Part shown: positions 44,421 through 52,780 of the stretch, in pieces
How the letters are laid out: every line of letters begins with the position of its first letter
Numbering within the stretch: the stretch's first letter is position 1
Origin: Acididesulfobacillus acetoxydans
GTDB taxonomy: Bacteria; Bacillota; Desulfitobacteriia; Desulfitobacteriales; Desulfitobacteriaceae
Direction: 5' to 3'
Length of the DNA: 64,000 nucleotides
Assembly: GCF_902729405.1 (NCBI RefSeq)
Contig: NZ_LR746496.1
Coordinates: 3,472,001 to 3,536,000, forward strand
Made by a program: the position numbers and the translations under genes
The notes under the pieces: model-generated
What the model saw: only the letters and a program-made list of their open reading frames with translations
Database searches by the model: none
What the model was told of the DNA's origin: nothing

Positions 44421-45569
44421 ATGTTAGGAGCTCAACTTAAAACAGGACGTCGTCAAATTGACAGACGTCCGTCTCTCTCGCGTCAGTTCGGCACTAATTG
44501 GTTCACCGTGGTCATGGGAATCGGCATCGTCGCCGCCCTGAGCTACGCCTCGCCCATTGCCCTGCCCGGACGGTATATGATTGGCAAAGCCCTTTTTCTC
44601 CTTGTCAGCGGAGTCTTTCTTGTCGCCCTCGCTTTATGGGTACGGCGATGGTTTCACCATACTGATGAGGCTTTAAAAGACTTTTCCGACCCTAATAAAG
44701 CCCTCTTCTACGGCGCCTTAGCCATGGGTATCAACGTGGTGGGCAACGATTTTCTCATCATCGGCACACATCTGCTCTCCCCAGCCACTGCCATTCTGAT
44801 GAGCAAAGTCATTTGGCTGTGCGGTGTTGCGGTTTCTCTCTTTACTATTATTACAGTACCCTATCTGCTCTTTGTCACCCACCAGGTTTCTCTTGAAGAT
44901 ACCCATGCCAGCTGGCTCATCCCGATCGTTCCTCCCATTGTCGCGGCAGCCACCGGGACCAACCTCATCCCCTATTGGAACTCGCCGGCCCAGCAGTTTT
45001 TCTTCACCATTCTCATTTTAGCCATGTTCGGTATGACTTTCTTTCTCTTCATCATGGTCAGCAGCCTCTACTATTCGCGGCTGGTTTATAAAGGCAAAAT
45101 CGGCGGCGGTTTTGTTCCCAGTGTCTGGATCGAGATAGGCCCTATCGGCATGTCCATGACTGTCTTCAGCAACCTTCCTTTTGTCACCCAATCCCTTTTT
45201 GGCGCTTGGAGCAGCGGGTTTCACGCTCTGGGGATTGCTTTTGCCATTGCCATGTGGGGAGTCGGCATCTGGTGGATCGTTATTGCCAGTCTCTACTCCC
45301 TTCTGCACCTCACTGACAAGGACAGCACCATCCCTTACAGCCTGGGCTGGTGGAGCTACGTTTTTCCGCTGGGAAGCTTTACGACCGGAACCTATGCCTT
45401 GAACCGTCTTGTCGGGCACTCGTTCTTTGCCGTCGCCGGATTGATTCAATTCCTTGTCCTGGCGGGATTCTTCTCCCTGGTCGCCATCAAGACCCTCATT
45501 GGCATTTGGAATGGATCCCTGTTGCCTTGGCGTTCCTCACATCTTCGTCTCTCTCAGCAGAAAGTCTGA
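44421..45569 (+). CDS. TDT-family transporter (SLAC1/TehA/SSU1 type)
   Basis: A 382-residue protein with ten predicted helices, starting NWFTVVMGIGIVAALSYASP. IVPPIVAAATGTNLIPYW and WIEIGPIGMSMTVFSNLP are typical of tellurite-resistance/dicarboxylate transporters. The family includes malate permeases, sulfite exporters and anion channels. The partner regulator makes sulfite or another small anion the favoured guess. ATG 44421 has GGAGG 8 nt upstream. Confidence 0.88.
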   Translation: MLGAQLKTGRRQIDRRPSLSRQFGTNWFTVVMGIGIVAALSYASPIALPGRYMIGKALFLLVSGVFLVALALWVRRWFHHTDEALKDFSDPNKALFYGALAMGINVVGNDFLIIGTHLLSPATAILMSKVIWLCGVAVSLFTIITVPYLLFVTHQVSLEDTHASWLIPIVPPIVAAATGTNLIPYWNSPAQQFFFTILILAMFGMTFFLFIMVSSLYYSRLVYKGKIGGGFVPSVWIEIGPIGMSMTVFSNLPFVTQSLFGAWSSGFHALGIAFAIAMWGVGIWWIVIASLYSLLHLTDKDSTIPYSLGWWSYVFPLGSFTTGTYALNRLVGHSFFAVAGLIQFLVLAGFFSLVAIKTLIGIWNGSLLPWRSSHLRLSQQKV

Positions 45570-45977
45570 CCCACGTTGACGGCATAACCCTGCCTTCATG
45601 GGCCAAGTGCCTCTGACATAGGTCGTTACTCTGGCCGCCTTGCCCAACTAAATCGTACTCACCCTTTACCCGCCATAAACAACATCTATCTCCGCCTTGA
45701 CCTATACCGTTGCTTTCCCTTCCGGCACCCCTCCGATATTGCGCACTGACTATTCAGGCATGGATCCCTATGCCGCAAAAATGTTACCCGCCAGGGCTGA
45801 AAACAGTTGCCGGGCTTCTCCGGCTCGCAGCAGCGAATCATGCAGCGGCAGCGGAATCCCCTATTGTGACGAATCTTTCGGCCCTTGAATAGTCGGATTG
45901 CCCTAGCCAGTTGCTAAAAATGCCGGCGGCACTCCGTGTCACCTCGTACCTTCCGATACGGTCCTGTGTTATACTGA
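45570..45977. other. ~400-bp gap with an extended -10 at its end
   Basis: There is no coding potential that I trust between the TDT transporter and the methyltransferase. Two overlapping short open frames around 45697-45892 have unlikely composition and no ribosome-binding site. At 45967-45975 TGTTATACT is an extended -10 on the plus strand, about 48 nt before the methyltransferase start, without a -35. Confidence 0.5.
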
Positions 45978-46022
45978 TTGAAAAACGTTCAGGATAACAC
46001 GGGCCCGAAAGGAGTGCCGAAA

Positions 46023-46955
46023 ATGCCCAATGACAAGATTATGACCATACCCCAAGAACTCTTAATTCTTGGGGCAGCCGTAAAAACCGGAATAGTCGAG
46101 GCTCTGCGCACAAACACCACCTATACCGCCCTGGCAGAGAAATTAAACCTGAATCCGCGCGCCGTTTGGGTAGTGGTGGAAGCTTTGGCCGCTCTCGGCT
46201 ACGTGGTCAAAGAGGGGGAAACCGTAAGTCTCTCTGCCCAGGCCCGCGACATGCTCTATAACCAGGAGTCGCCCGATTTTCTCGGCTTTTCCTTCATGCA
46301 TCGCTACAATCTGATCCGCTCCTGGGTCCATTTGCCGGAGGTTCTGGTGAACGGGCAGCCCGTGCCGCGGGATCAGGATCCGGAAAACACCCGCTATTTC
46401 ATGGAAGGTATGGGCCGGGGAGCCCGGAACGCCGCCCCGGCAATAGCGGACTTTCTCCTTGGCAAAACGGCCGGAGGAGCGCGGGTCCTCGACATCGGCG
46501 GCGGCCCGCTGATTTACGGCGCCGCGTTTGCGGCCAAGGGAGCGCAAGTAACCGTGCTGGACCTGCCGCCCGTAGTGGAGTTGATGGGAGAAAGAGCCGA
46601 AAAGGCAGGCATCACCATGATTTCGGGAGATTTTAACCGGGGCTTGCCCGCCGGTCCCTTCGATTTAGCCTTCCTCGGAAACATTTGTCACATCTTCGGC
46701 GAAGCGGAAAACGCAGAACTGTTCCGCAAGGTGGGTCAAGCGTTGCGCAGCGGCGGGGAAATCGCCGTTATCGACACCGTACGCGGAACCAAATCTTCTG
46801 CCGCTGTTTTTGGCGTAAATATGTTAGTCAATACCGTCAACGGCGGGACCTGGACCTTCGAGCAGTATAACGCTTGGCTTGGCACAGCTGGTTTTACCCA
46901 TGTGACTCTCGACGAAGTAGCCGACCGGCAAGTAATCAGAGCGGTTAAACCCTGA
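46023..46955 (+). CDS. SAM-dependent O-methyltransferase-like protein (winged-helix dimerisation + class I fold)
   Basis: 310 residues from ATG 46023 (GAAAGGAG upstream). The N-terminal winged-helix dimerisation domain (LLILGAAVKTGIVEAL, YTALAEKLNLNPRAVWVVVEAL) precedes a class I methyltransferase domain with RVLDIGGGPLIYGAAFAAKG (SAM motif I), VTVLDLPPVVEL, and FDLAFLGNICHIFGEAENAEL. The architecture matches plant/bacterial O-methyltransferases such as hydroxyneurosporene and BchU enzymes and related anaerobe proteins. The acceptor is unknown. It stands alone. Confidence 0.85.
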   Translation: MPNDKIMTIPQELLILGAAVKTGIVEALRTNTTYTALAEKLNLNPRAVWVVVEALAALGYVVKEGETVSLSAQARDMLYNQESPDFLGFSFMHRYNLIRSWVHLPEVLVNGQPVPRDQDPENTRYFMEGMGRGARNAAPAIADFLLGKTAGGARVLDIGGGPLIYGAAFAAKGAQVTVLDLPPVVELMGERAEKAGITMISGDFNRGLPAGPFDLAFLGNICHIFGEAENAELFRKVGQALRSGGEIAVIDTVRGTKSSAAVFGVNMLVNTVNGGTWTFEQYNAWLGTAGFTHVTLDEVADRQVIRAVKP

Positions 46956-47078
46956 TGCCGTCAAACCCTGGATACCGTCCAGCCTTGATAAAGTATCCTT
47001 TTTTGGGGGCGGGCAGAGCTATTTTGTCCGCGTGACCTATTCGTCCAACATATCTGCCGCTCAACATAAACGAAATCT

Positions 47079-47114
47079 GAGCCGGTGCTTCCCAACTTGG
47101 CGACGCACCGGCTC
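47079..47114. repeat. 10-bp perfect inverted repeat next to the TnpB remnant
   Basis: GAGCCGGTGC and GCACCGGCTC are separated by 16 nt, with no T-run on either side. It directly abuts the first recognisable codons of the TnpB fragment, so it may be a transposon-derived hairpin or a deletion scar. Confidence 0.6.
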
Positions 47115-47115
47115 G

Positions 47116-47473
47116 CGTATCTGCACCAATGCCGCTCTCTATGCCCTGCGCCAACACTTCTTTGCGCCGGGAAAACTGCTGAGTTTCAACAAACTCCACC
47201 ATACAGTGTAAAACAAATGAGAACTACCGTTTAATCCAAGCCGGAGCAAGCCAGCAGACCTTAAAGAGTGCGCACGAAGCCATGAAATCCTTCCTGGCAC
47301 TCGGCAGAAAAGCGGCGTTAGGGCAATATCCACCGGATAAAGTCAAGATCCCCAAGTATCTGCCCAAGGACGGCTACTCTCAACTTCTTTGTTCGACCCA
47401 TGCGATCACTGTTCACGATGGCTATTTTCAGGCGCCAATGTCCAATCTGTTCATGAAAGAACATCTAGATTGA
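47116..47473 (+). pseudogene. remnant of IS200/IS605-family TnpB (N-terminal part, frameshifted)
   Basis: Plus-strand translation gives NAALYALRQHFFAPGKLL, SFNKLHHTV, then after a one-base shift NENYRLIQAGASQQTLKSAH, EAMKSFLALGRK, DKVKIPKYLPKDGYSQLL and DGYFQAPMSNLFMKEH, stopping at 47471. These follow the N-terminal region of TnpB/OrfB proteins (NxxLYxxRQxFF, QQTL, KSFFALL, IPxYLPKDG). The RuvC catalytic half is absent; the sequence runs into the 3' end of the convergent aldehyde dehydrogenase gene. It is a dead fragment with one frameshift. Confidence 0.68.
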
Positions 47474-48884
47474 AGACGACTAGTTTGGGCTCCGTCATTT
47501 CCTGAATGGCATATTTTGGACCTTCCCGACCGTTCCCGCTTTCCTTAACGCCGCCGTAAGGAGTTTGATCAGCCCTGTAGACAGAAGTATCGTTGACAAT
47601 GACTCCGCCGACTTCCAACTCGCGGGCCGCCTTATTGGCAATTTCAATTGAGGATGTAAAAACACCGGCTTGGAGGCCGTATTTGGAAGCATTAGTCATT
47701 TTAACCGCTTCGTCAAAATCGTCGTACGGAATCACACTGACTACGGGAGCGAAGACCTCTTCACAGACGACCTTCATCTCAGGTTCAACGTTGGTCAAAA
47801 TGGTCGGCTCAAACAGAGCACCCCGGCGCTTGCCGCCGCTCACCAGAGTCGCGCCCCCTGCCAAAGCGGCCTTGACCCAAGTTTCAGCCCTGATCGCTTC
47901 CGCTTCGCTAATCATGGGGCCCAGGTCCGTGTCCGCGTCCAGTGGATTACCGAGGACGAGTTCGCGGGTTTTGGCGGCCAGCATCTCCGTGAAACGTTCG
48001 TAAATGTCCCTGTGCACCAGCAGGCGCTGGATCGAAATACAGACTTGGCCGGCATTGACAAAGGGCATACGGCTGCACGCTGCCGCCGCTTTCTCCAAAT
48101 CCGCATCCTTGTGCACAATAGTGACCGAGTTTGAACCGAGTTCCATGGTCGCTTTCCGTAAGCCCACGGTCGCCATGATCCTCTTTCCGACTTTCGCGGA
48201 CCCTGTGAAAGAGTAGAAAGCGATTCTCTCATCCCGCAAAAGCAAGTCGCCGACTTCATTGCCGCCGCCGACCACCAAATTGAGATACCCCGGGGGGAGT
48301 CCCGCTTCTTCCAGGATGCGGCAAATGTTTATTCCGGAAATCGGGGTGGCGGAGGAAGGCTTGAAGACCACCGTATTGCCGGCAGCCAGGGCCGGAGCCA
48401 CTTTATGACAAGCAAGATTTAAAGGAAAGTTGAAGGGACTGATAGCACAGACCACCCCGATGGGAACCCGAACAGTATAAGCCAGTCTGTTTTCGGCCCC
48501 CGGAGCAGCTTCAACCGGAATCATCTCGCCTGTGATGCGTTTGGCTTCCTCCGCCGCGATCTGCAACACCTGGGCGGCCCGAAGGACCTCGGTTTTAGCG
48601 TCTTTTAAGACTTTTCCCGCCTCCCGGGTTATGGTCAGCGCGAGTTCGTCAACTCTCTCCGCCAGCAAAGCCGAACCCTTGGCCAAAATCTCGTACCGCC
48701 GGTAAGGCGGAAGCGGAGACTGGCGAAACGCTTCCAGCGCCGCCGATACAGCGGCATCCACCTCGGCCTCCCCCGATACGGATACCCTGGCAAAGACTTC
48801 GCCGCTGAATTTGTCCACCACATCCAATTTGTTCTCAGTTTCCAGCCATCGACCGTTAATATAGATGGGATAACTCTCTAACAC
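47451..48884 (-). CDS. NAD(P)-dependent aldehyde dehydrogenase
   Basis: A 477-residue ALDH. PIGVVCAISPFNFPLNLACHK, FKPSSATPISG, FTGSAKVGKRI (NAD loop), MELGSNSVTIV (general base Glu), NAGQVCISIQRL (catalytic Cys) and EEVFAPVVSVIPYDDFDEA are in place. It most resembles the succinate-semialdehyde / non-phosphorylating G3P / phosphonoacetaldehyde dehydrogenase branch. With the aminotransferase upstream it would oxidise the semialdehyde product of an omega-amino acid (inference). The start is GTG 48884 behind GAGGGGG. The extreme 3' end overlaps a TnpB remnant on the other strand. Confidence 0.9.
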   Translation of the reverse strand: MLESYPIYINGRWLETENKLDVVDKFSGEVFARVSVSGEAEVDAAVSAALEAFRQSPLPPYRRYEILAKGSALLAERVDELALTITREAGKVLKDAKTEVLRAAQVLQIAAEEAKRITGEMIPVEAAPGAENRLAYTVRVPIGVVCAISPFNFPLNLACHKVAPALAAGNTVVFKPSSATPISGINICRILEEAGLPPGYLNLVVGGGNEVGDLLLRDERIAFYSFTGSAKVGKRIMATVGLRKATMELGSNSVTIVHKDADLEKAAAACSRMPFVNAGQVCISIQRLLVHRDIYERFTEMLAAKTRELVLGNPLDADTDLGPMISEAEAIRAETWVKAALAGGATLVSGGKRRGALFEPTILTNVEPEMKVVCEEVFAPVVSVIPYDDFDEAVKMTNASKYGLQAGVFTSSIEIANKAARELEVGGVIVNDTSVYRADQTPYGGVKESGNGREGPKYAIQEMTEPKLVVFNLDVLS

Positions 48885-48995
48885 CGGATTGCCCCCTCAC
48901 ACGCTATACTTAGACTTTACGATTGCCCGCCGCGGCCGGTGGGGTTTCCACAGGGGTTGACGCCAGGACCTCTCCCGGCCGGCAACGCCCGCGCT

Positions 48996-50342
48996 TCAGC
49001 GAGCGACTTGCCGCCCCCGCGCTTTCTCGACCTTATCCAGGGCAGATTCCAGAATGTCCAACCCTTGATCCAGCTTCTCATCCGTGATCACCAGCGGCAT
49101 CAGCATCCGAACTACATTGCCGAACACCCCCGCCCCGATAATGAGAAGGCCCTGCTTGGCGCACTCCTCAATGACCTGAGCCGTCTCTTTTTTGGCGGGT
49201 TCTTTGGTCCGGCGATCTTGCACCAATTCAATCGCCGTCATTGCACCCAGACCGCGCACATCTCCGATCAGGGGGCATTTCTCTTGCAGTTGCCGCAGGC
49301 GGTCCATGACCTTGGTCCCGATCTCAGCCGAGCGTTCCACCAGCTTTTCCTGTTCCAGATAGGCCAGAGTCGCCAGCGCTGCCGCACAAGCCAAGGGATT
49401 ACCCGCATAGGTTCCCCCCAGTCCGCCGGGGCCTGGGGCATCCATGATTTCGGCTTTTCCCGTTACCGCGCTGAGCGGCATACCGGAGGCAATCGATTTG
49501 GCCATCGTCATGAGATCCGGCTCCAGTCCGTAATGATCAGACGCAAACATTCTCCCCGTACGGCCAAAACCCGTCTGCACCTCATCCACAATGAAGAGTA
49601 CGCCGTGCTTTCGGGCGATCTTTTCGACCCCCGGTAAGAATTCCGGCGGAGGCACAATAAATCCGCCTTCTCCCTGCACAGGTTCGACAATCACGGCCGC
49701 AATGGCGTCCGGATCCACCTCGGCCGCGAAAAAACGTTCAAACTGCTCCAGGCAATGCATGCCGCAACCGGGATAAGAGGCTCGGTAATAACAACGGTAA
49801 CAGTAAGCGGAAGGAAGTTTGTAAACCTCCGGCGCAAAGGGACCGAAGCCGTACTTATATGGCTTTACCTTGCTCGTTAAAGCCATGGCCAGGTTGGTCC
49901 GTCCGTGGAAAGCCATCTCCAAAGCCACAATACCACTCTTCTTCGTGGCCGCCCGCGCGATTTTGACGGCATTTTCAACCGCCTCCGCCCCGCTGTTAAC
50001 GAGCACCGATTTTTTCTCATATTTCCCGGGCGTAATCTGGGCCAGCTTCTCTGCCAGAGAAACGAAACCTTCATACATCGTGATCATAAAACAGGTGTGA
50101 ATCAGCTTATCCGCTTGCTCTTTGATCGCTTGGACAACCGGCGGGGGACAGTGACCGGCGTTCAAAACCCCGATACCCCCGTAAAAATCGATGTATTCAT
50201 TACCATCCACATCGGTGAGACACGCCCCTTCGGCCCTCTCAATGAAGATGGGTACCCCGTGGGCAATGCCGCGAGCCACATACTTGTTTTTTTTCTCCAA
50301 CAGTGCCTGGGATTTTGGCCCGGGTATTTCTCTGTTCGGCAT
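48996..50342 (-). CDS. class III PLP aminotransferase (GABA/omega-amino acid type)
   Basis: 448 residues from ATG 50342. GNEYIDFYGGIGVLNAGHCP, NSGAEAVENAVKIARAAT, FHGRTNLAMALTSK, EPVQGEGGFIVPP, LFIVDEVQTGFGRTGRMF and MTMAKSIASGMPLSAVTG (PLP lysine) define a 4-aminobutyrate aminotransferase-like enzyme. It transfers the omega-amino group to 2-oxoglutarate, giving a semialdehyde for the downstream dehydrogenase. A CYRCYYRASYPGCGMHC segment in the middle contains five Cys, which is common in GabT homologues of anaerobes. 111 nt separate it from the dehydrogenase gene. Confidence 0.9.
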   Translation of the reverse strand: MPNREIPGPKSQALLEKKNKYVARGIAHGVPIFIERAEGACLTDVDGNEYIDFYGGIGVLNAGHCPPPVVQAIKEQADKLIHTCFMITMYEGFVSLAEKLAQITPGKYEKKSVLVNSGAEAVENAVKIARAATKKSGIVALEMAFHGRTNLAMALTSKVKPYKYGFGPFAPEVYKLPSAYCYRCYYRASYPGCGMHCLEQFERFFAAEVDPDAIAAVIVEPVQGEGGFIVPPPEFLPGVEKIARKHGVLFIVDEVQTGFGRTGRMFASDHYGLEPDLMTMAKSIASGMPLSAVTGKAEIMDAPGPGGLGGTYAGNPLACAAALATLAYLEQEKLVERSAEIGTKVMDRLRQLQEKCPLIGDVRGLGAMTAIELVQDRRTKEPAKKETAQVIEECAKQGLLIIGAGVFGNVVRMLMPLVITDEKLDQGLDILESALDKVEKARGRQVAR

Positions 50343-50745
50343 ATTCAACCTTCTCCCCTTTCTCATGAAGCAAGTTTTCTCCGCGCTAAACAGTTTCCTC
50401 TTTACGGTGGAGCGGGAATTATCGCGCTCACGCGGTTCGGGTTTTTCCCGTGCTACGCAGCTTCCTTTTTACCCGCTTTTACCCACAGCAAAAGGCTGTC
50501 CACCGCAAGATACCCACCTTTCATGACTTGAAGAACGCTATATTATAAGGCACCCCTCGGCGCCTGCGGCCCGCTCGCCAGCGCCCCAAAGTCCGTCCGG
50601 AATGGTGTCTATAGCAGTGTCTGCTAATTTCACAATTTCGACCCTTCTGGCTTCCTTGGCGCGCAAAGCCGCGGCTCCCTGATGGGCACATATCCCTCGG
50701 GCCGCCTGCCCGGACATGCGAGAGTGCCGAACCTGTCACCCCCCT
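50343..50745. other. 403-bp gap between permease and aminotransferase
   Basis: No gene is recognised. A TATAAT on the minus strand (50542-50547) is preceded by a small hairpin GGCGCC-GAGG-GGTGCC (50550s) and lies about 200 nt before the aminotransferase start. It may be a secondary promoter, or the hairpin may be a weak terminator. A separate transcript for the aminotransferase/dehydrogenase pair is therefore possible. Confidence 0.4.
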
Positions 50746-52152
50746 CTATTTATCCGCCACCACGCTGCCTACTCGTTTGCCGAGTTCCGGATTCATCTTA
50801 GTGGCGACCAAAGCATAGGCTATGACCAAAACAAGGTAGATGAGGACTACGTAGGGAAAGACGTTGAAGGGTACCGGTTGACCGGGCTGCACCAATCCCC
50901 AGAGGGGCAGAAGCATGGTGAGGGTACTCACGGCTGGCACAATTCCATGCAGCCAGACCCTGAACTCTCCCGGGCGCTGGCGTTTGAAAAAGACAGTCAG
51001 GGCAAAATTCAGAGTTATATAGACGAGAATGACACCGATAGCTCCCAAGGTACTCAGATAACCATAAACGTCGAGCGGGGCCGCCGTGATGCTCCAGATA
51101 AAGGTTACCAGGCAGGCAACAACCAGATAGAAACGTATGGCGGCCACGGGCGTCTGTTTACGCCCCACTCCTGCCAGCCATTTAGGCAGGAGTCCTTCAC
51201 GGGCAGCACTGAATATCACCCGGGATTGCCCGTTAGTGGCCCCGATCAGACAGGCCAGAGTGCTGGTAAAGCCGGCGAGATAAGCCAGAATGACGAAGCC
51301 GCCCAGAGCGACTTTAGCCGCGTCTATGAAGGGCACACTCGCCTTAGCAATGGCCGCTTCGTCGGCATGCAGACCGATAATCGTCGCATAACCGAGAAAA
51401 GTGTACAACAGCCCGGCCACAATGACCGAGGCATAGACCGCGCGGGGCACATTCTTCCGCGGGTTTTCAGTCTCCTCCGCCAGCGGGGCCGAGTTTCCCA
51501 CCCCTATGAACATAAATATGGCGATGGGGAAGCCCAACCCGACACCCCCCCAGCCGTTCTTCAGGTTCGCCGGGTTAAGCGGGGCAAAACTGATGTAAGC
51601 GTGGGCAACGATCAGCATGGCTATCGCCGATATTAACAAAAGACCCACTTCAAAGGCAAAAACCGTCACAATCGTCCGCACGGACAACTTAATGCCGGAG
51701 GTCGTCAACCAGTAAACGAGCAGCACGAACAAAACACTGATCAGCCACCAGGGCACCTGGACACTCAAGAAATTCTTCAGGATATCCGCCGTCCAATAAC
51801 CACCCATAGTTATGACCGAACCAATAGCCACAATATAAGAAAAGACGTACATGAGCGCCACGATCACGCTCATGCGCCGACCGAAAGATTTGCCGATGAA
51901 GGTAACATAAGATCCGGTGCTCGGCAGGGCTTTGGTAAACTCGGTAATCGCATTGGCATGGAAACCCATGGCTATCGCCGCCAAGAGGATGGTCAAGGGG
52001 GCTGCTATGCCGGCCCCGCCCACGATGAGGGAAAGAGAAAAGTAGATACACATAGCCGGGGCCACATTGGCCAGGGAAGAAGAGACTATTTCGCTCAGGC
52101 TCAAAGCGTTTTTCCTGAGTCGGGGTACTTCGACCCTCACGTCATCGGACAT
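50746..52152 (-). CDS. APC-family amino acid permease
   Basis: A 468-residue, 12-TM amino acid-polyamine-organocation permease. NALSLSEIVSSSLANVAPAM, KALPSTGSYVTFIGKSFG (the GSxxxF-type TM1-2 region), FIGVGNSAPLAEETENPRKNVPRA (TM6 and the conserved EETxNPxKxxPRA) are diagnostic. ATG 52152 has GGGAGG at 7 nt; the frame extends 91 codons upstream but that part overlaps promoter sequence. A canonical sigma-54 promoter lies about 410 nt upstream and the activator gene is next. Substrate: likely the amino acid processed by the aminotransferase (inference). Confidence 0.92.
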   Translation of the reverse strand: MSDDVRVEVPRLRKNALSLSEIVSSSLANVAPAMCIYFSLSLIVGGAGIAAPLTILLAAIAMGFHANAITEFTKALPSTGSYVTFIGKSFGRRMSVIVALMYVFSYIVAIGSVITMGGYWTADILKNFLSVQVPWWLISVLFVLLVYWLTTSGIKLSVRTIVTVFAFEVGLLLISAIAMLIVAHAYISFAPLNPANLKNGWGGVGLGFPIAIFMFIGVGNSAPLAEETENPRKNVPRAVYASVIVAGLLYTFLGYATIIGLHADEAAIAKASVPFIDAAKVALGGFVILAYLAGFTSTLACLIGATNGQSRVIFSAAREGLLPKWLAGVGRKQTPVAAIRFYLVVACLVTFIWSITAAPLDVYGYLSTLGAIGVILVYITLNFALTVFFKRQRPGEFRVWLHGIVPAVSTLTMLLPLWGLVQPGQPVPFNVFPYVVLIYLVLVIAYALVATKMNPELGKRVGSVVADK

Positions 52153-52561
52153 GGATAAACACCTCCCGCGATCTTGGATTACTTTCCGCGCACCGTTCGC
52201 CAAAATACTCCTTTTTTCACTCTTTCCAATCTTCACTCCACTTACAACATGCTCCGCCCTCCTTTCCCCCTGCAACGGCTTCTCATCCAACTTCTTCCTT
52301 GGAAGTAAAACAACAACCCCCTTAGGGACTGGGGTCAATCCGACTCCTCCGCTCCGGCCCAACGGCGCAAATAAAGAAACCTTGGCTGCGCCAAACTTTA
52401 GCGCAGGCCGAAGACTTAGTTGCACTTATAACGAATTCTCGAAATCTCTGATTTCGTAAGAATTCTTATGCCCTATGGGTATGCGCCGTGAAAGTTATAC
52501 TTCCTGCTTAGCCAAAAAATACATGTCCTCTAAATATCCTTGGGAACTTAGTAATTTCCGT
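52153..52561 (-). other. 409-nt leader between sigma-54 promoter and permease
   Basis: The leader contains a near-perfect 33-bp palindrome at 52433-52465: GAATTCT-CGAAATC, 3-nt centre, GATTTCG-(ta)-AGAATTC, i.e. 14 paired bases with a two-base bulge. No T-run follows on the minus strand, so it is not a simple terminator. It could be an operator, a leader RNA structure or an mRNA-stability element. No short gene is convincing. Confidence 0.6.
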
Positions 52562-52577
52562 AGCAACTGCTGTGCCA
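52562..52577 (-). promoter_or_regulatory. sigma-54 promoter of the permease (operon)
   Basis: Minus strand TGGCACAGCAGTTGCT: exact TGGCAC (-24) and TTGCT (-12) with 10 nt between GG and GC. It is co-directional with the permease and lies 200 nt downstream of the sigma-54 activator gene. Confidence 0.82.
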
Positions 52578-52751
52578 GACTCGTGCCCGTTGGATATTTT
52601 CGGCCTTTCCGCCCTTCTTCGGGCCTCCGAGAAGAATCAGGGGGGGCCGCCTTCATGCGCCATTGCATTAAAAGCGACCCCTCACCCCTTACCGCACTCG
52701 TTCCGCCTGCACTGTTTCCGCTTCGTTCCCTCATGCCCAGCTAAATTCGCA

Positions 52752-52769
52752 TCATGCATCCCTGCATGA
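52752..52769. promoter_or_regulatory. inverted repeat 175-192 bp upstream of the -24, UAS candidate
   Basis: TCATGCA-N4-TGCATGA, perfect 7-bp arms, at a typical enhancer distance from the permease promoter and 12 bp beyond the stop codon of the activator gene. It is a natural binding-site candidate for that activator. Confidence 0.45.
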
Positions 52770-52780
52770 GACAAAGCCCC

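Noticed and set aside
45697-45892. Two overlapping 60-63-codon plus-strand frames
   Set aside because: No ribosome-binding site, unlikely composition, and they overlap each other in different frames.
46945-47333. Minus-strand frames in the gap between methyltransferase and aldehyde dehydrogenase
   Set aside because: The plus strand of the same DNA reads as a TnpB remnant; the minus frames resemble nothing.
50716-51636. 306-codon plus-strand frame antisense to the permease
   Set aside because: Gln/Gly/His-rich shadow of a well-supported transporter gene.
52495-52734. 79-codon minus-strand frame (MRERSGNSAGG...) between regulator and permease
   Set aside because: It spans the sigma-54 promoter and lacks a ribosome-binding site.
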